Of a DNA stretch of 64,000 nucleotides, positions 1 to 11,400 are shown one piece after another. Under the pieces are notes generated by a model that saw only the letters and a program-made list of their open reading frames with translations, was not told where the DNA came from and did not search any database. The position numbers were made by a program, and so were the translations under genes. This DNA is from Micromussa lordhowensis (taxonomy: Eukaryota > Cnidaria > Anthozoa > Scleractinia > Lobophylliidae): contig OZ026604.1 in NCBI GenBank assembly GCA_964020085.1, positions 9,245,632 through 9,309,631 on the forward strand, read 5' to 3'. Every line of letters starts with the position of its first letter. Positions within the stretch are counted from its first letter, which is position 1.

Positions 1-381
1 GCTTGCAGCATATGGAGGTGTTGCATTCGGCCGCCTGTGATTAATATAGAATTAATCTAACATACAACTTAAAGGTAACCGGAAGATAAAGTAAGTGAAG
101 TTAAGTAAGTGGAGTGTTTATCAGAAGCAAACCTAAGCGCGGAGTTACTGCTTACATAATCATTCGTCTATGTGGGAGGCATTTTTCGGAGTTTCAAGTT
201 TCACTCCTGTGATTAAATATTCATTTCGGAACAAACATCGACAAAACGAATGAGTTCTACCTTTTCAAAGAGAATTTATACGAACAATTTTTGATAAAGA
301 CTGCAAGATTTTATACATCAATCCTTTCGATTACCAAATTTTGAGGGAATCGGAGGTATATTTATGTATCGTTAAGTTTTT

Positions 382-630
382 CTATTTTCTTTCGTTAACA
401 TTACGTAACTCAGTTGATATAGCATGTTTCTCGATGAAAGGTTCACTCATAAATGTTCGCTCATAAAGAGAACTCTTGTAAGGTTTGCGGACCAACCCGT
501 TCCGAAAGCGCTCCTCATCTTTTAGTGTGGGTCTACCGCGAACGCTGTGTGCACATTTTGTATCCGTTTTGTATCCGTACACAGTATTTGTGCTGATCTT
601 CCTCCGCATAAACTCTTCTCCGTCCGCCAT
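382..630 (-). CDS. Conserved short ORF in the dispersed repeat (82 codons)
   Basis: This is an open frame beginning ATGGCGGACGGAGAAGAG, a strong animal start context. It encodes a basic, charged protein rich in Arg, Lys, Ser and Thr. The second repeat copy (60387-60659) keeps the frame open with very few amino-acid changes (one Lys to Glu is clear) and extends 8 codons further upstream. No domain is recognised. The Polinton inserted only 11 bp upstream of this ATG, so if the ORF is a first exon the insertion is in its leader. It may instead be part of an unclassified mobile element. Conservation between two copies may only reflect a recent duplication. Confidence 0.35.
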   Translation of the reverse strand: MADGEEFMRRKISTNTVYGYKTDTKCAHSVRGRPTLKDEERFRNGLVRKPYKSSLYERTFMSEPFIEKHAISTELRNVNERK

Positions 631-640
631 TACATCATGC

Positions 641-646
641 CATGTG
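641..646. repeat. Left target-site duplication of the Polinton (CATGTG)
   Basis: CATGTG lies directly before the terminal inverted repeat. It is matched by CATGCG at 25956-25961 (one mismatch) and by a single CATGTG at 60646-60651 in the uninterrupted copy. Six-base duplications are characteristic of Polinton integration. Confidence 0.92.
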
Positions 647-938
647 AGTAGTTATATAGTTGGCGGTCCCAGCACACTTTTCCAAATGCTAAATCCAGCG
701 CACTTTTCCAAATGCTAAATCCAGCGCACTTTTCAATACTGATTCCAAGGTCAAGTAAAACCCAAGGTCAAATATGAAATTAAATAAATAGACTAATCCT
801 TTAACCAATACTGAAAATAAAAATTTAAACTAAAGATATAAACAATACTAAAACCAAATCCACAAAACCCAAGGTCAAATCCATAATTCAGTCAACTTAT
901 TCAGTCGGCTGATCTGAATCAAACATGGAAAACATAAA
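647..938. repeat. Left terminal inverted repeat of the Polinton
   Basis: It begins AGTAGTTATATAGTTGGCGG and pairs with the reverse complement of 25649-25955. Similarity ends after the AAACATAAA at 930-938. Near the tip is a 26-bp direct repeat (AGCrCACTTTTCCAAATGCT plus AAATCC) present about 2.5 times; the right arm has two copies. That difference explains part of the unequal arm length. Confidence 0.92.
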
Positions 939-1181
939 TAGGAGTTAGAACCAAAACCTAAACCCGGGACATAGGTCTGGTAATAAAACCTTCTATCATT
1001 ATTGGGACCAATACTGGAACTAATACTGGGACCAATTTAAATTAAAATTAAATATGAAAACTTATAATAACCATAAACGTACCATTGCTGAACCTCTGCA
1101 ATAGCATCAATATATATCATAACAGTTTATAGAAGTTGATTGAAATTCTTCCAAGGGGTATATAAGAGAAATTATTTTTGT
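939..1181. other. Non-coding strip between left TIR and PolB
   Basis: AT-rich sequence with short imperfect repeats of the type GGACCAATACTGG/GGAACTAATACTGG around 1008-1034. No open frame or recognisable signal other than a TATATAAG near 1158, which lies downstream of the convergent PolB stop. Confidence 0.5.
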
Positions 1182-4100
1182 TTAATATTTTTTATGACCA
1201 TATGCATAACTTGTCATACCATCATCATTCAAATATCTTTTATCATCAAAACAGCTTAGTGATACTTTGTTTATCTCATAACTACCAAGCTCATGATTTT
1301 CACTTCTGATTGTTTTCATTTTATGGCTCATTTGTTCAGCATTGAAAAGTGTATTTTTATAGTTTTCATGTGTAATGTCTTTTTTGATAACATTCTTTTT
1401 TATTCCTTTTGCTGTCTTACCACCTTTTTGATTATCTTTCATATAACTATACATTTTAGATCGCAGACCTATGAATTCACAAATAGGAACTCCAGCAGCT
1501 TCATCTTTGAACTTACCAATTACTTTTTTATTTGACTTATCAAAATACTTTGAGCTTTCAAGATAGTCACTATTTTCAAACTTATATTTATCATTCCAAA
1601 AGTCTTGATACACATCATCAGCTTCAATCTCATAAGTCAGAGAGTCTGTGTCTGTGAACAGTAGTCTTGCTTTGTCTCCATATTTATCTTTAATAAAGTT
1701 GTAATGAAAATCATACATCAATGTCTTACTAAGATCTAAGATACACATCCCTACATATGCCGGCCTATTTAGAGTAAGTGTTTCTTTTATCTTATGAACT
1801 GCTACTAGATTTTCATTAAAGATCTTACTACTGATATAAGTTGGTTTGCTTGCTAATTTTGTTAACTTATTCTTATCAGTCACTAATCTTACATCAACTC
1901 TTTTTCTTATATTTTTCATTGTCTTACCGAATACACTATTATTCATTAGTTTAAAGAAATCTTTTTCAAAAGCATTTTGGGCATTCTTTCTTTTTTCTGT
2001 ATTGAATTCAATATATTGTTTTAACCATGGTGATTGATTAAACTTCAGAACTCTATGAACTTTAGTCAATTTCAAACCAAGATCAATATATAACTGAAGG
2101 TTTCTGTAATGAAGAACGTATTTATTTTTATTGCTGAGTGTTGGTATTAGTTTTTGTACAAGACTAACTGATGTATTATATTTCTCAGCTATTTTCTTAC
2201 AATAATCAGATAACATGTTTTCTGTTACTTTAACTTTTTCTGCTCCCAATGGATAATCATTATGTAAGTCATGCAGTTCTTTTGGATATTCTAAATCAAC
2301 TTCTAATATCAAACCTTTTTTACTATCTTCTTTATATTTACTAAGATCTAATTTATCAATATGTTTTTGCTTCATCCATTTGAATCCACCAGTTGGAAGA
2401 TATTGGCTCATAGCCCAACCATACAAGTTATTAGCATCAAGATACATGATATATTTTGAGGGCGCCTTCTCATTATAATCTTTCATGTATTTATTATTTG
2501 CTTTACCATAACGATTGGTTATATAACTAATACCACCACGCAATCCTTTTTCAATGAATTGAAACATATCAATATCAGTCATCAATTCTAATTTGATATC
2601 CGTCATCTTCAACATAGCATCCCAAGACAAACCAGGTGATGTGAAATAATGACATGGATCTAATTTATAATACTCAAGACATGTTTTTCTGAAGTTTTCA
2701 AATACATCAGCTAAAAGAAGTATGTCTGATTGCAAGTATAAATCATGGTATTCACCCATATTTTTCATGGAGAACATTTTCCAAACATTTTTAACATGTT
2801 GATAATCTTCATCTGATATATGTTCATCATTCAATAAACTATAAAATTGATCTTTTGTTGGTAAAACAGTATCTTCAAACTTTTTGAAACTATCCATATA
2901 GTCATACGGATAAATACCTTTTCTAATCATCAAATCAAACTTATCACCTTTGAATCGTTGTGAGGTATATTTTAATGTTTCTTTTGGTAAATTGCTAACA
3001 AGTTTTTCAAGACGGGAACTCATGAATTGGAAACTATCAATAAAGGTAAGATTATTACCTAACATGAATGCCATATATTTCTCCATATTGTTTGGGATTG
3101 CATTTATGTTCATTTGACATTTTTCACCTTTCTTATTTGTGTATGCATGATTCTTAACTATAGCTCCAATCTCTTGCATTATAAAATGACTATCATAACC
3201 TCTTAGATTATGGAAGATAACAGGTATTTTCAATTGCTCAGGATTCACTCTTAGTTTCAGATTACATTCTTGATGAGCTGAGCCTCTATAATTACCAGTT
3301 ATATGACAATGGTCCCGAACTCTAATATCTTCATCAGTATACTTTTTATTACAAATATAACATTCTTCAGCTTTCTTAAATTTCTCTTCATCTTTCTTTG
3401 TCATTTTCAAAGGTTTGTTGAATTCTTTTTTCATAACATTTTTACAATATTTGACTTCTTTTAACATTTGCTCCACGAATTTATAAACAGCTTTTTCACC
3501 TCTATACATTATCAAAGGTTTGCTGTATTTATCATCATAACAATTAACAAACAAGTTTATAACCAAATCCACAGTCAGTATGCTTTTGATAAGCATGTGT
3601 GTATGATTGATTATCATCTGGTTGACAATTGGATATTTTTTCTGTTATAGCTTCGAAATCAGCATAGATCACAAATGGTACTTGTTGTTGTTTATGGAAA
3701 TTATTGAATTGTAATATATCATTACCCTTCTCTGGCATTTTTACTGCTTGTGTTCCATTTACTGCGATACAATTATCTTTATGATCAGTCAATACTCTTT
3801 CAGAGCTGAAACATTGGAGACAAAACATACAGAAATGCTTCCTGTGCTCATGCTTCGTTTTGCTGAACATGAATCTATTGAAATCTTTAATCAGAACATA
3901 ATGTTTATTTTCATTTTCAGTTATCAATAATAATTCCAAGTGATCTTCATATTTTTCTTTTGAAACATAGATTGGATATGGTTGTTTGTTTTCATAACCA
4001 AATACATTGATATTAATCTCATTTTGCTTATCAATTTTATTATACTGCTTGGTTGTCACCGGGAATTCAATTCCAGAGTAATCTAAATTGTTAACATATT

Positions 4101-4911
4101 GTTTGTCAACTTTTTTAATTCTCTGTGAATCTTTATTTTGTGGATTCAAATGTCTGATATCACACCATCTGAAGCATTCATTGTCTTCATTCTTCATATT
4201 AATCAATCCCTTTTCACTGTTTCTTAGTTCTTGTGGAAGTTTAATATATGAAGATCCTTTCATTGGTTCATATTGTACAACATTAATATAATGATTGCCA
4301 ACTGATTCAACAGTCCAACCAGAACCTTCAGATATCCATACAGCTACTGAGTTCAATATTTGTTGTTCTGATAATTGTAGTGATCCATAGATTTCTGTGT
4401 TGTTGATTATAGTTTGTGGTTTGCTATTGAAATATGCTGATTTATATATTAATTCTCCACCTGACATTTTTGTAAAAGTTACCTTAAGCGTTTCAACTGT
4501 TTTTAAACCTTTCATTGATGTGAGTATTTTTGTAATATGATACTCAATAGCCTTTCTTGTGCTTTGTAGTTGTGCTAAGGGGTCTTTGTTATGTTTTATA
4601 CCAATTTCATAAGACTTTGTATAACCCTTCATTGCTTGTGCTTTTTCTTCAATTTTAGTCCTTGGCAATGGTGTGGGTTTTTTTGTCCTCGGTTTTGGTG
4701 TTGGTTTGTAATCATCTCTAAATTCCAATGGTGGTTCAATTATGTTATCTTCATAATCCTGTACCATCTGCTTTACACTCTTACGAGGTGTTGGGATTGG
4801 TTGCTGTTGTAGCAACTTTTTTATTTCCAAATTCTGTTTGATCAGCAAGTTGATTAATTGAGATTTGGTAAGATCGCGGAGGTTGTGGGTGTTCATACTA
4901 TATGTTGACAT
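1182..4911 (-). pseudogene. polB: Protein-primed family B DNA polymerase (frame-shifted)
   Basis: The replicative polymerase of the Polinton is read in two overlapping frames: 4911-3544 (455 codons) and 3617-1182 (811 codons). The first frame has a Pro-rich N-terminus, a C2H2-like finger (residues 361-381, CMFC...H..NC) and Exo I (YADFEA, about 416-421). The second frame has a CxxC...HCH...C endonuclease VII-like zinc fold (86-119), Exo II (IFHNLRGYDSHF), Exo III (YLQSDILLLADVF), motif A (YLDANNLYGW, 392-401), motif B (KLMNNSVFG) and motif C (DTDS, 656-659). All catalytic motifs are present, so a single one-base shift between 3544 and about 3590 separates the halves. It is not in a long homopolymer. 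The cause could be mutation or an assembly error. ATG at 4911 is chosen because no upstream start is in frame. Confidence 0.93.
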
Positions 4912-5015
4912 AATTTTCTATGTAATATTACTAACGTGCCAAATCCTTAAGCCTTAATAAATTTGAATTTTTTATTTATTAATATATAAAGATATATTAT
5001 ATAATCTATATTATA

Positions 5016-5760
5016 ATGACGAAAATTATTATCAACAAATGCGTTTTTTCTGCACATCCAATATATGATCTTTATGCTGCATCTGAAGATGGAAACTTCA
5101 TTAATATCATTAAAAAAAGTGCCCCACGAAGGGAAAAGGCAACACAATGGTTACTTATCATGTATGGTGAGAAAACATGGTCAACATGGTCAGAAAGCGT
5201 ATTATGTCCATCGTTTTAAATGGGAATGTTTTAACGGCGCCATACCAGAAGGAAAAGTGATCGATCATATCAATAATAACAAGGAGGATAATCGCTTATG
5301 CAATTTACAACTTATAACACAACAAAATAATTGCAAGAAGTCAGCAAAGGATCGAGATTATACATTCGTTGCCAATAATCATGAAAATCGAAAATGCATT
5401 AAAGCAATCAACCAAAATACAAATGAAGTTTCATACTATTACAGTAGGTATTCGATTAATCAACACCTCAGGATAAATGCGGGTATTATTAAAATGGTGT
5501 CTGAAGGTCTCAATAATTGTAAATCAGGTATATCAAAGAAAGATGGTTGTTCTTATACATTTCAATATATCAAACAAGATGAATTACCTTCTGACTACAA
5601 GAAATCAGCAAATATACGACCAAAAATGTCTGATGAAGATAGAAAAAAACATAGCACGGAACATATAAAAAAATGGCAAAAGAAAGAATACAAATGCCAA
5701 AACTGTGATAAAATTATTGAAAACGGATCCAAGTATGTTCACAATAAAAAGTGTAAATAG
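5016..5760 (+). pseudogene. HNH homing-type endonuclease with C-terminal zinc knuckle (frame-shifted)
   Basis: This free-standing HNH endonuclease gene lies between PolB and integrase on the opposite strand. The core reads VHRFKWECFNG, then GKVIDHINNNKEDNRLCNLQ, which supplies the His, Asp-His, Asn and downstream Asn of the HNH_3 fold. A predicted helical/DNA-binding middle follows. The C-terminus is CQNC...HNKKC, a zinc knuckle. The start at 5016 (MTKIIINKC) is in one frame and the body (from about 5118) in another; the shift falls in the A7 run at about 5112-5118, so it may be a sequencing error. Related HNH genes are common passengers in large DNA viruses and Polinton-like viruses. Its role here, selfish or DNA processing, is unknown. 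Confidence 0.85.
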
Positions 5761-5864
5761 CCAGAAACAATAATATTTTTGGCCATCATTAAAACAGCAA
5801 ATATACAGCATATACTGTATTGATTTATACAGTATATGTTACTCAGTTTTCTCTTATATCATTT
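5761..5864. other. Convergent intergenic strip with inverted repeat
   Basis: It separates the HNH gene from the 3' end of integrase. It contains ATATACAGCATATACTGTATTGATTTATACAGTATATGTTAC, with the inverted pair ATACAGTATA/TATACTGTAT at about 5811-5838. That could fold into a 3'-end hairpin serving both convergent genes. A transcription end signal is only inference. Confidence 0.35.
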
Positions 5865-6833
5865 TCATACATTTATTAAATCCTTCATTGGAATCCAGCT
5901 ATTGAATTCATCACCATATCCCTTCCACTTTACTAAAGCTTGTTTCTTCTTATGATCCCTGCGAATGACCTTATCAATACGGAAAACATCATGCTTGACT
6001 TTTAATAATTCAGGTTCATAAAAACTCCCTTCTATAGTCTCATCATTTAGATCCTTTATTTTGTATGTTATTGGATTAGTGTATTGAATCTTATCAACTG
6101 TAAATACTTCTTCAGTCCAATTTGGTGTATAACCTTTATCGAATACATTCCGTTTGTACTTTGATATTCGCACTTTATCACCTATTTTAAATTTTGGCTT
6201 CTGCTTTGATGTTTCCATATCACCATATAGATTAAAGTAAACAGTTCCCTCATTCTTCTTATTGGATGCTTCTGTGGGCGTCATTTTGATGCTTGAATGT
6301 TTGGTATTATTATACTTTTTCAATATTTCAGGTAACATATCGAGATATATTGTATTACCTTGAACAGTGAACTGCTTCCACATTTTGGATTTAATCGTTC
6401 TATTCCATCTTTCAACCACTGATGACTTTTCTTCATTCTCAGTTGAATATAATGCTATTTTATTCTTTTCCAAGAGGTCTTTCAAGTGTTTGCTGTAGAA
6501 CTCCTTTCCCTTATCAACCCATAAATACTGTGATTTTCTACCTTCCTTGAATATCGTTTTAAACGCTTCAGCAACAGATTCACCTTTCTTATCCTTCAAT
6601 GGTACAATCCAACCGTGTTTACTGAAAACATCAATAATCATTAGAAGATATCGGTAACCCTTGTTCCATTTACTAAACTGTTGCATTTCAACTAGATCAC
6701 TTGCCCATATTTCATCAATATGATTTGTGATTACACGCCGCCGAGTGAAATTACGTTTTATGGGCGTATGTAATTCATCAGCTAATTTTTCTTGCCAGTT
6801 TTCTACACTCGGCGGCTTTTTGCGTTTTTTGAC
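5865..6833 (-). CDS. int: Polinton integrase (RVE core plus chromodomain)
   Basis: Retroviral-type DDE integrase that would insert the element. The ATG-limited frame is 6686-5865 (273 codons), but the frame stays open to a TAA at 6834-6836. The upstream part holds typical integrase sequence ending in IWASDLVEM. The first catalytic Asp is in that part (codon 6696-6698), only four codons before the first ATG. The second is in WVDKGKEFYS and the Glu in SSVVERWNRT, fitting D,D-35-E. An SH3-like segment (KIGDKVRISKYK) and a C-terminal chromodomain (YRIDKVIRR...ALVKWKGYGDEFNSWIP) follow. No ATG precedes the first Asp, and the N-terminal zinc-binding region usual for the family is missing. Either the 5' end is lost, or the protein starts at a non-AUG codon or from a transcript overlapping the PLA2 gene. 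Confidence 0.9.
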   Translation of the reverse strand, partial: VKKRKKPPSVENWQEKLADELHTPIKRNFTRRRVITNHIDEIWASDLVEMQQFSKWNKGYRYLLMIIDVFSKHGWIVPLKDKKGESVAEAFKTIFKEGRKSQYLWVDKGKEFYSKHLKDLLEKNKIALYSTENEEKSSVVERWNRTIKSKMWKQFTVQGNTIYLDMLPEILKKYNNTKHSSIKMTPTEASNKKNEGTVYFNLYGDMETSKQKPKFKIGDKVRISKYKRNVFDKGYTPNWTEEVFTVDKIQYTNPITYKIKDLNDETIEGSFYEPELLKVKHDVFRIDKVIRRDHKKKQALVKWKGYGDEFNSWIPMKDLINV

Positions 6834-7450
6834 TTAGCACCCATACCCAATTTAGACTTGGTTGCTATAGCATTGCGAGCTATTGCATGTCCCCATTGTC
6901 TTTCTTTCCAAGGAATAGCATCCAAAGCCTTAACCATTTTACGATCTGCATCATTTTTACATTTCACTTGGTTACTTTTTGGTTTGTTTCCACAAACTGA
7001 GTAATCAACATCATGCTGCATGCTGACAGCATCTGTTCTTCCTGTTGGCTGTTGATATATCTCAAGTATCTGGCCAGTATTGGGATCATACTTCAGTTGC
7101 TCTTCAAGAGGATTACCGGGACCCGTATATCTGTGCCCTGGCATCACAAAACCTTTTTTGGGGGCAACTTTTAATATAGCCTTATGTATATCTATTGCAC
7201 CACCAGTCGGTGATATATTTGATGCGAAACTGTCAAGGACTTGATCAAGATACTTATTTGCAACATTTTTTATCTTCTTCTTTGTATAATCTGATTTGAT
7301 AGCTTTTGCAACACCCTTTCGAGCAAGGTAAGCCCCAGAATTGGCCAAACCTTTCAAAGCAATCTCACTAAGAGAATGACTATCATGAATATCAAACAAA
7401 CTGCCCCCAGCTAGTGAGGGCTCAATTAGTTTCCCTGATTCTTGACAAAT
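6803..7450 (-). CDS. Parvovirus-type phospholipase A2 virion protein
   Basis: The open frame runs from just after a TAA at about 7448 to the stop at 6803. A 198-codon part starts at TTG (7399). It has a calcium-loop motif YTGPGNPLE (91-99) and the catalytic QHDVDY (128-133) with an Asp shortly before. This is the VP1-unique-region phospholipase signature that parvoviruses use to breach endosomal membranes. The C-terminus is Lys/Arg-rich. There is no ATG; in the open part just before the TTG is SLAGG, which fits the adenovirus-type protease consensus (L/I/M)xGG. The DUF5679 ORF overlaps it in another frame immediately upstream. The simplest reading is one DUF5679-LAGG-PLA2 precursor split by a frameshift near 7430-7445. 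Confidence 0.85.
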   Translation of the reverse strand: MCQESGKLIEPSLAGGSLFDIHDSHSLSEIALKGLANSGAYLARKGVAKAIKSDYTKKKIKNVANKYLDQVLDSFASNISPTGGAIDIHKAILKVAPKKGFVMPGHRYTGPGNPLEEQLKYDPNTGQILEIYQQPTGRTDAVSMQHDVDYSVCGNKPKSNQVKCKNDADRKMVKALDAIPWKERQWGHAIARNAIATKSKLGMGAKSKNAKSRRV

Positions 7451-7584
7451 TTAGTCTTTGTTATCCCACATTCAGCACATTTACATTTAAGCATGGTTCG
7501 ACCATTTTTAGCTTTGACATATCGTTCACTCCCCGGAGCACATTCAGTTTGTTTCTTCTGTTTTACGCAATATGATTTTACCAT
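7426..7584 (-). CDS. Small zinc-ribbon protein, DUF5679 type (52 aa)
   Basis: Too short for routine ORF calling, but with clear character. It starts MVKSYCVKQKKQTEC and continues to an NGR turn and KCKCAECGITKTKF, giving C...C and CxxC pairs of a small zinc ribbon. DUF5679 domains of this form recur in large DNA viruses, and in Polintons I know them beside phospholipase domains. The ATG lies in ATATATAAAATGG. Its stop overlaps the open frame of the PLA2 gene, so it is probably the N-terminal domain of the same precursor. The function is unknown; nucleic acid or metal binding is inferred. Confidence 0.7.
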   Translation of the reverse strand: MVKSYCVKQKKQTECAPGSERYVKAKNGRTMLKCKCAECGITKTKFVKNQGN

Positions 7585-7600
7585 TTTATATATGAATATG

Positions 7601-7740
7601 TTAGATATTTTTGAAATAATTCATGATGAATCTGTAATTGACACCTGTATCTGACATATCAAATTTAGAATTGTGTATTGTATCAAGAATGGATCTTCCC
7701 TTCTGTCTTTCAAGCAGATAGTACAGACACCAATACCCAC
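7601..7740 (-). pseudogene. Adenovirus-type protease, C-terminal piece
   Basis: Minus-strand frame reading GGYWCLYYLLE and continuing to a stop at 7601. The (C)G-Y-W-C-LYYLL pattern is the second half of the active-site helix of adenovirus/Ulp1-type cysteine proteases in Polintons. The catalytic Cys and the N-terminal two thirds are on the other side of the 6-kb transposon, at 13748-14022. The frame also runs upstream into the transposon end (to 7786), but that part is not protease. Confidence 0.78.
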
Positions 7741-7761
7741 CATCACCAGAAAAGTCGAATC
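7741..7761. repeat. Left 21-bp terminal inverted repeat of the 6-kb transposon
   Basis: Perfect inverse match to 13727-13747; beyond 21 bp the ends diverge. Confidence 0.82.
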
Positions 7762-8462
7762 GACATGCGTAGTTGCAACGCGACACTTAGAATTTTTCGG
7801 GTTCCTATTTGACTCTCGTATTACAGAGAATGTATGGGGAAATAATTTTTAAACCTTCGAAAATTAAAATATTTGTAACTGCCAAAGCTACCGTCGATCT
7901 TGTTTAGGTCGTCTTAACTTGAAGTTTCTTTGGAAGTTTCGTACGGCGTTAAACATGTCATTTTCGGTGCGGTTTTTCGAATTTTGTAAAGTAGCATTTG
8001 TTGGCGCCATATTGAATGTCACTGAGTCAAAATACTGAATTTGCCCTAACTATATTTTAATTTTGTACCACTATATTAGCGCTACGAACCTTACCGTCGA
8101 TCCATGTTGCGAGGAACAATATCAATCCGTTTTTCTGCAGAAATATCTGGTAGATTCGTCGTGATCTGGGTTCGGTTTTTAAAATTAAAACCAGGCTATA
8201 GTTGACATATAGATTGGTGCGATGGAATAGCCATACTTGATGGAAAAAGAGAGGTAAACAAGTCACTATGTTCCCTAACGATGGCGCCATCTTAAAAATA
8301 ATCAAGCAGGCGTTCAAAACAAAAGCCTTACTAAAACCGGGGAGACTGAAACCTAGATTACCCATCGGTCTTGCGAGATTCGCGCGGGTTTTTTCGAAAA
8401 AAAGCGCCAATTAATGTGCCAAAATTATTGTGTCTATAGCTATTTCCAGAAATATTTTCGAA
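7762..8462. other. 5' flank of the transposase gene
   Basis: Non-coding. Contains no further terminal repeat. Candidate promoter and leader of the transposase lie here; I see no TATA box at a convincing distance. The 117-codon minus-strand frame at 8057-8410 shows no recognisable domain and is treated as chance. Confidence 0.45.
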
Positions 8463-11400
8463 ATGTCGGACATATACAAAGGGACAACAATAATTTTACT
8501 CGGGGATTGTCCAAACACGCACCTTAGCTACGTTTTGAAACAACGTGAAAGTGGTAATGAAGTCGTGTTTTGGTTAAAGATAAAATTGGAGACTCTTGCT
8601 AGCTGGAGAAGAGACATGCTTTCTTCCTTGAAAGCTGGGGTCTATTACATTGACCTTGTCAATTTAAGTATACCGGGTGATGCTTTCCGTCTTAATCGTG
8701 AAAGTGTTAGGCTTGAAACACAGTTGTCCAAGATCTGCATTAATGCTGAAAATAATAGGAAAATTGCTAACAGAAAGGGGAGCCTCAAACAGAGACAGCT
8801 GTTTTTGGAAAAGTGGACAAAGATTGCGGTTTGGAGAAATGACATTATAACTGTAGAGGAGTGGAAATCCGAAGTAGGCAGCCTAGCGCAAAAATTGGAA
8901 GCAGCAGAGGCCCATATTGAAGAATGGAAACAAAAGTATGCTGACATTGAAAAAGCAAAAGAAGCACTTTTCAAGGAAATGCTAGAAGAAAAAGAACTTA
9001 ATAGTGCCTGTCAACAAGAGTGTGCCAACATGAAAAAATATATAAGACAGCTAGAGAAGGATCAGTTCTGTCAAGTTAAAGGGACAGCTATCCCAAAACT
9101 AAAGTCAACTCAAGCCCAAAATAAGAAATTAAAAGAACTTAAATCAAGAGCCCAAAAGGCTCTGCATTTCAGTAGACTTTTTGGGCTTGAGGTTGACTGC
9201 TTAAAGTTCAAGGATCAAGACAGCTCCAAGACATACACTGTTGAATTTAACAACGCATCCGTTAGATCAGAAGTCTCTGATACAAGTGACAGCATCCTCC
9301 CTTCTTCCCCAAATACTTCACATTGTAGCACTGTACCCGACACACCTCCTTGTACACCTGACAATACATCCTCAAGCACCTCATCTAATGACATTTCTCC
9401 ACCTTCACCTCAAACACAATATTCTAAACTCAGCGAGGATGATAAAGCCAAAGTTGAAAGCATTCTTTACCTAATAGATAAATTTGGGGTTGGAGATGAG
9501 TTTGTACATGAGTTGTCTATGACAATTGATGGGTTCCCAAAGTCATACTTGTTTAAACAATCCAGAACTGAACTGAACAAGAGCTGCATAATCAACTCTA
9601 CTCCAGGCAAGGCTCCAGGAGCACAGCACTCTTTCAGGCAATTGCTAACTGATCAAGTGCAACAAATGGTTTGTACAAATCTTGCTTGTAGTTTTTTTTT
9701 TTTGACTGTATGTATGTGTGTGCCAAAAAGTATTTTAAGTAATTTGAGTCTTTTCCTAAGCCAATGATTTAGTTTTCATTTATTCCCAGTACTTACATGG
9801 GAAATTTAATGTTTCTGCAGCTAAATACCAGTACAATTCAGGAAGGTGAGAAGGTCAAAGTTAAGCTAAGTGGTGATGGTGCCAGAATGAGCAGGGTTAG
9901 CAATTTTATATTGCTCAGCTTCTCAATTCTGCAAAGTGCAGATGATCTATTATCATCAAAAGGTAACATTACAAATAATACCATATTGATCCTCTACAAA
10001 AGAATAAAAAGTAATGTGAACTAAACTATAAAATATTATACTTTATTTCATTTAGATCTTGTGGTATTTTTTTACAGCACATCTATTCAAAAAATTTGAA
10101 ATCACATTTTACAGATTTACTTGTTTAACAATTTACCTATAGGTACTCACACTATTGCTGTTGTGAATGCCCCTGAAAGCAGAGAAACATTGGAAAGTAG
10201 CTTCAAGGAGATTTTTGATGAAGTTAATGACATCATTAAGAGTGGCTATATAACCGTCAATGGAAAACGAGTAGATATAGAAATGTTTCTTGGAGGTGAT
10301 TACAAGGTAATCAATATTATATAAAAGGTTACTTTAAAATTTCATACACCAAAAGGTCTTAAAAGTTTGAAGCTTTGTTTTAAGTAAGCAATAAATAACA
10401 TAATACTGTCAGAATCTTGCATTCATAAAAGGTAGACATTTCAAGGCATCAGGTGGCACCAACTCATGTAATTAAGCTCTTTAATTGTAACATTACATTT
10501 ATATCTCTTCAGTTTCTGCTGTTGGTTATGGGCATCAGTGCAGCAAATTCTACCTATGCTTGTTTGTGGTGCAAAGTTCACAAGAAAGACAGGTAATACT
10601 CACTGACACATCCATCTATATGTAATAACTAAAACTACAATGCACTTCTGTATAGAATTAAAAGCATTTCTTTATTTGGTAACTGTAAAGCATAACAGCA
10701 CTCCTCAACCAACTGTTGGGCCACTTTTGTTAACCTGTTAGCCCCTGAACTGTTCAGCAGCAGTGGGTTGAGAGGAACTGTTCATCATAGCCAATAAATA
10801 ATTTTAGGTTTTGTTGTAATTGCTTCCATGTATGTCTACCACAGTCCCACAAGCTCCCAACTTTTATACAAATTGGGTATAAATAAAGTTAACCTATTTA
10901 CCTACCATATTATTGTCGCATTAAACTAAAGAAGAAATAATAATCCCATGTGCTGATCAATTACATATATTATTTTCTTAAAGGGGAGACATGAACAAGC
11001 CTGACAATTACTACAATGATGAACCACTGAGAAGGACACTGGAAGAACTTCAAGAATTTGCATCCAAATCCAAGGGGGAGAACTACTGTTGTGTGCATCA
11101 ACCTCTCCTTAACATCCCACTGGATCACATCATCTTAGATGAGCTACATTTGATGCTCCGCATTACGGATGTCTTGATTGGCAACTTAGTGGAAGATGTC
11201 ATGCAGTGGGATGATAAGGAGAGTTTTCTCAATGGTAAGAAAAAAGTCCACGTTGACAAGCTGATACAAGTCATCAACAGTTGTGGGGTGTCATTCTCCG
11301 TCTGGGAAAAACGAAATGCTGATGGTAAAGGTTCGGGAACATGGGACTGGACAAGCCTCATGGGGGATGACAGAAAAACACTTCTCAAAGTTCTTCCCAG

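Larger units (their letters stand above)
1..646. repeat. Left part of dispersed repeat hit by the Polinton (copy A)
   Basis: This segment matches 59999-60651 almost base for base, apart from scattered substitutions and a 7-bp length difference near base 100. The match resumes on the far side of the Polinton (25962 onward matches 60652 onward). So this is one repeat copy cut open by the Polinton. The repeat may extend left of the window. It includes an 82-codon minus-strand reading frame (see 382-630). I do not recognise the repeat family. Confidence 0.85.

Noticed and set aside
1293..2037. Plus-strand ORFs over the polymerase region
   Set aside because: Hydrophobic low-complexity shadows antisense to PolB, whose motifs are clear on the minus strand.
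8057..8410. 117-codon minus-strand gene upstream of the transposase
   Set aside because: No domain, no splice context, lies in the presumed promoter.
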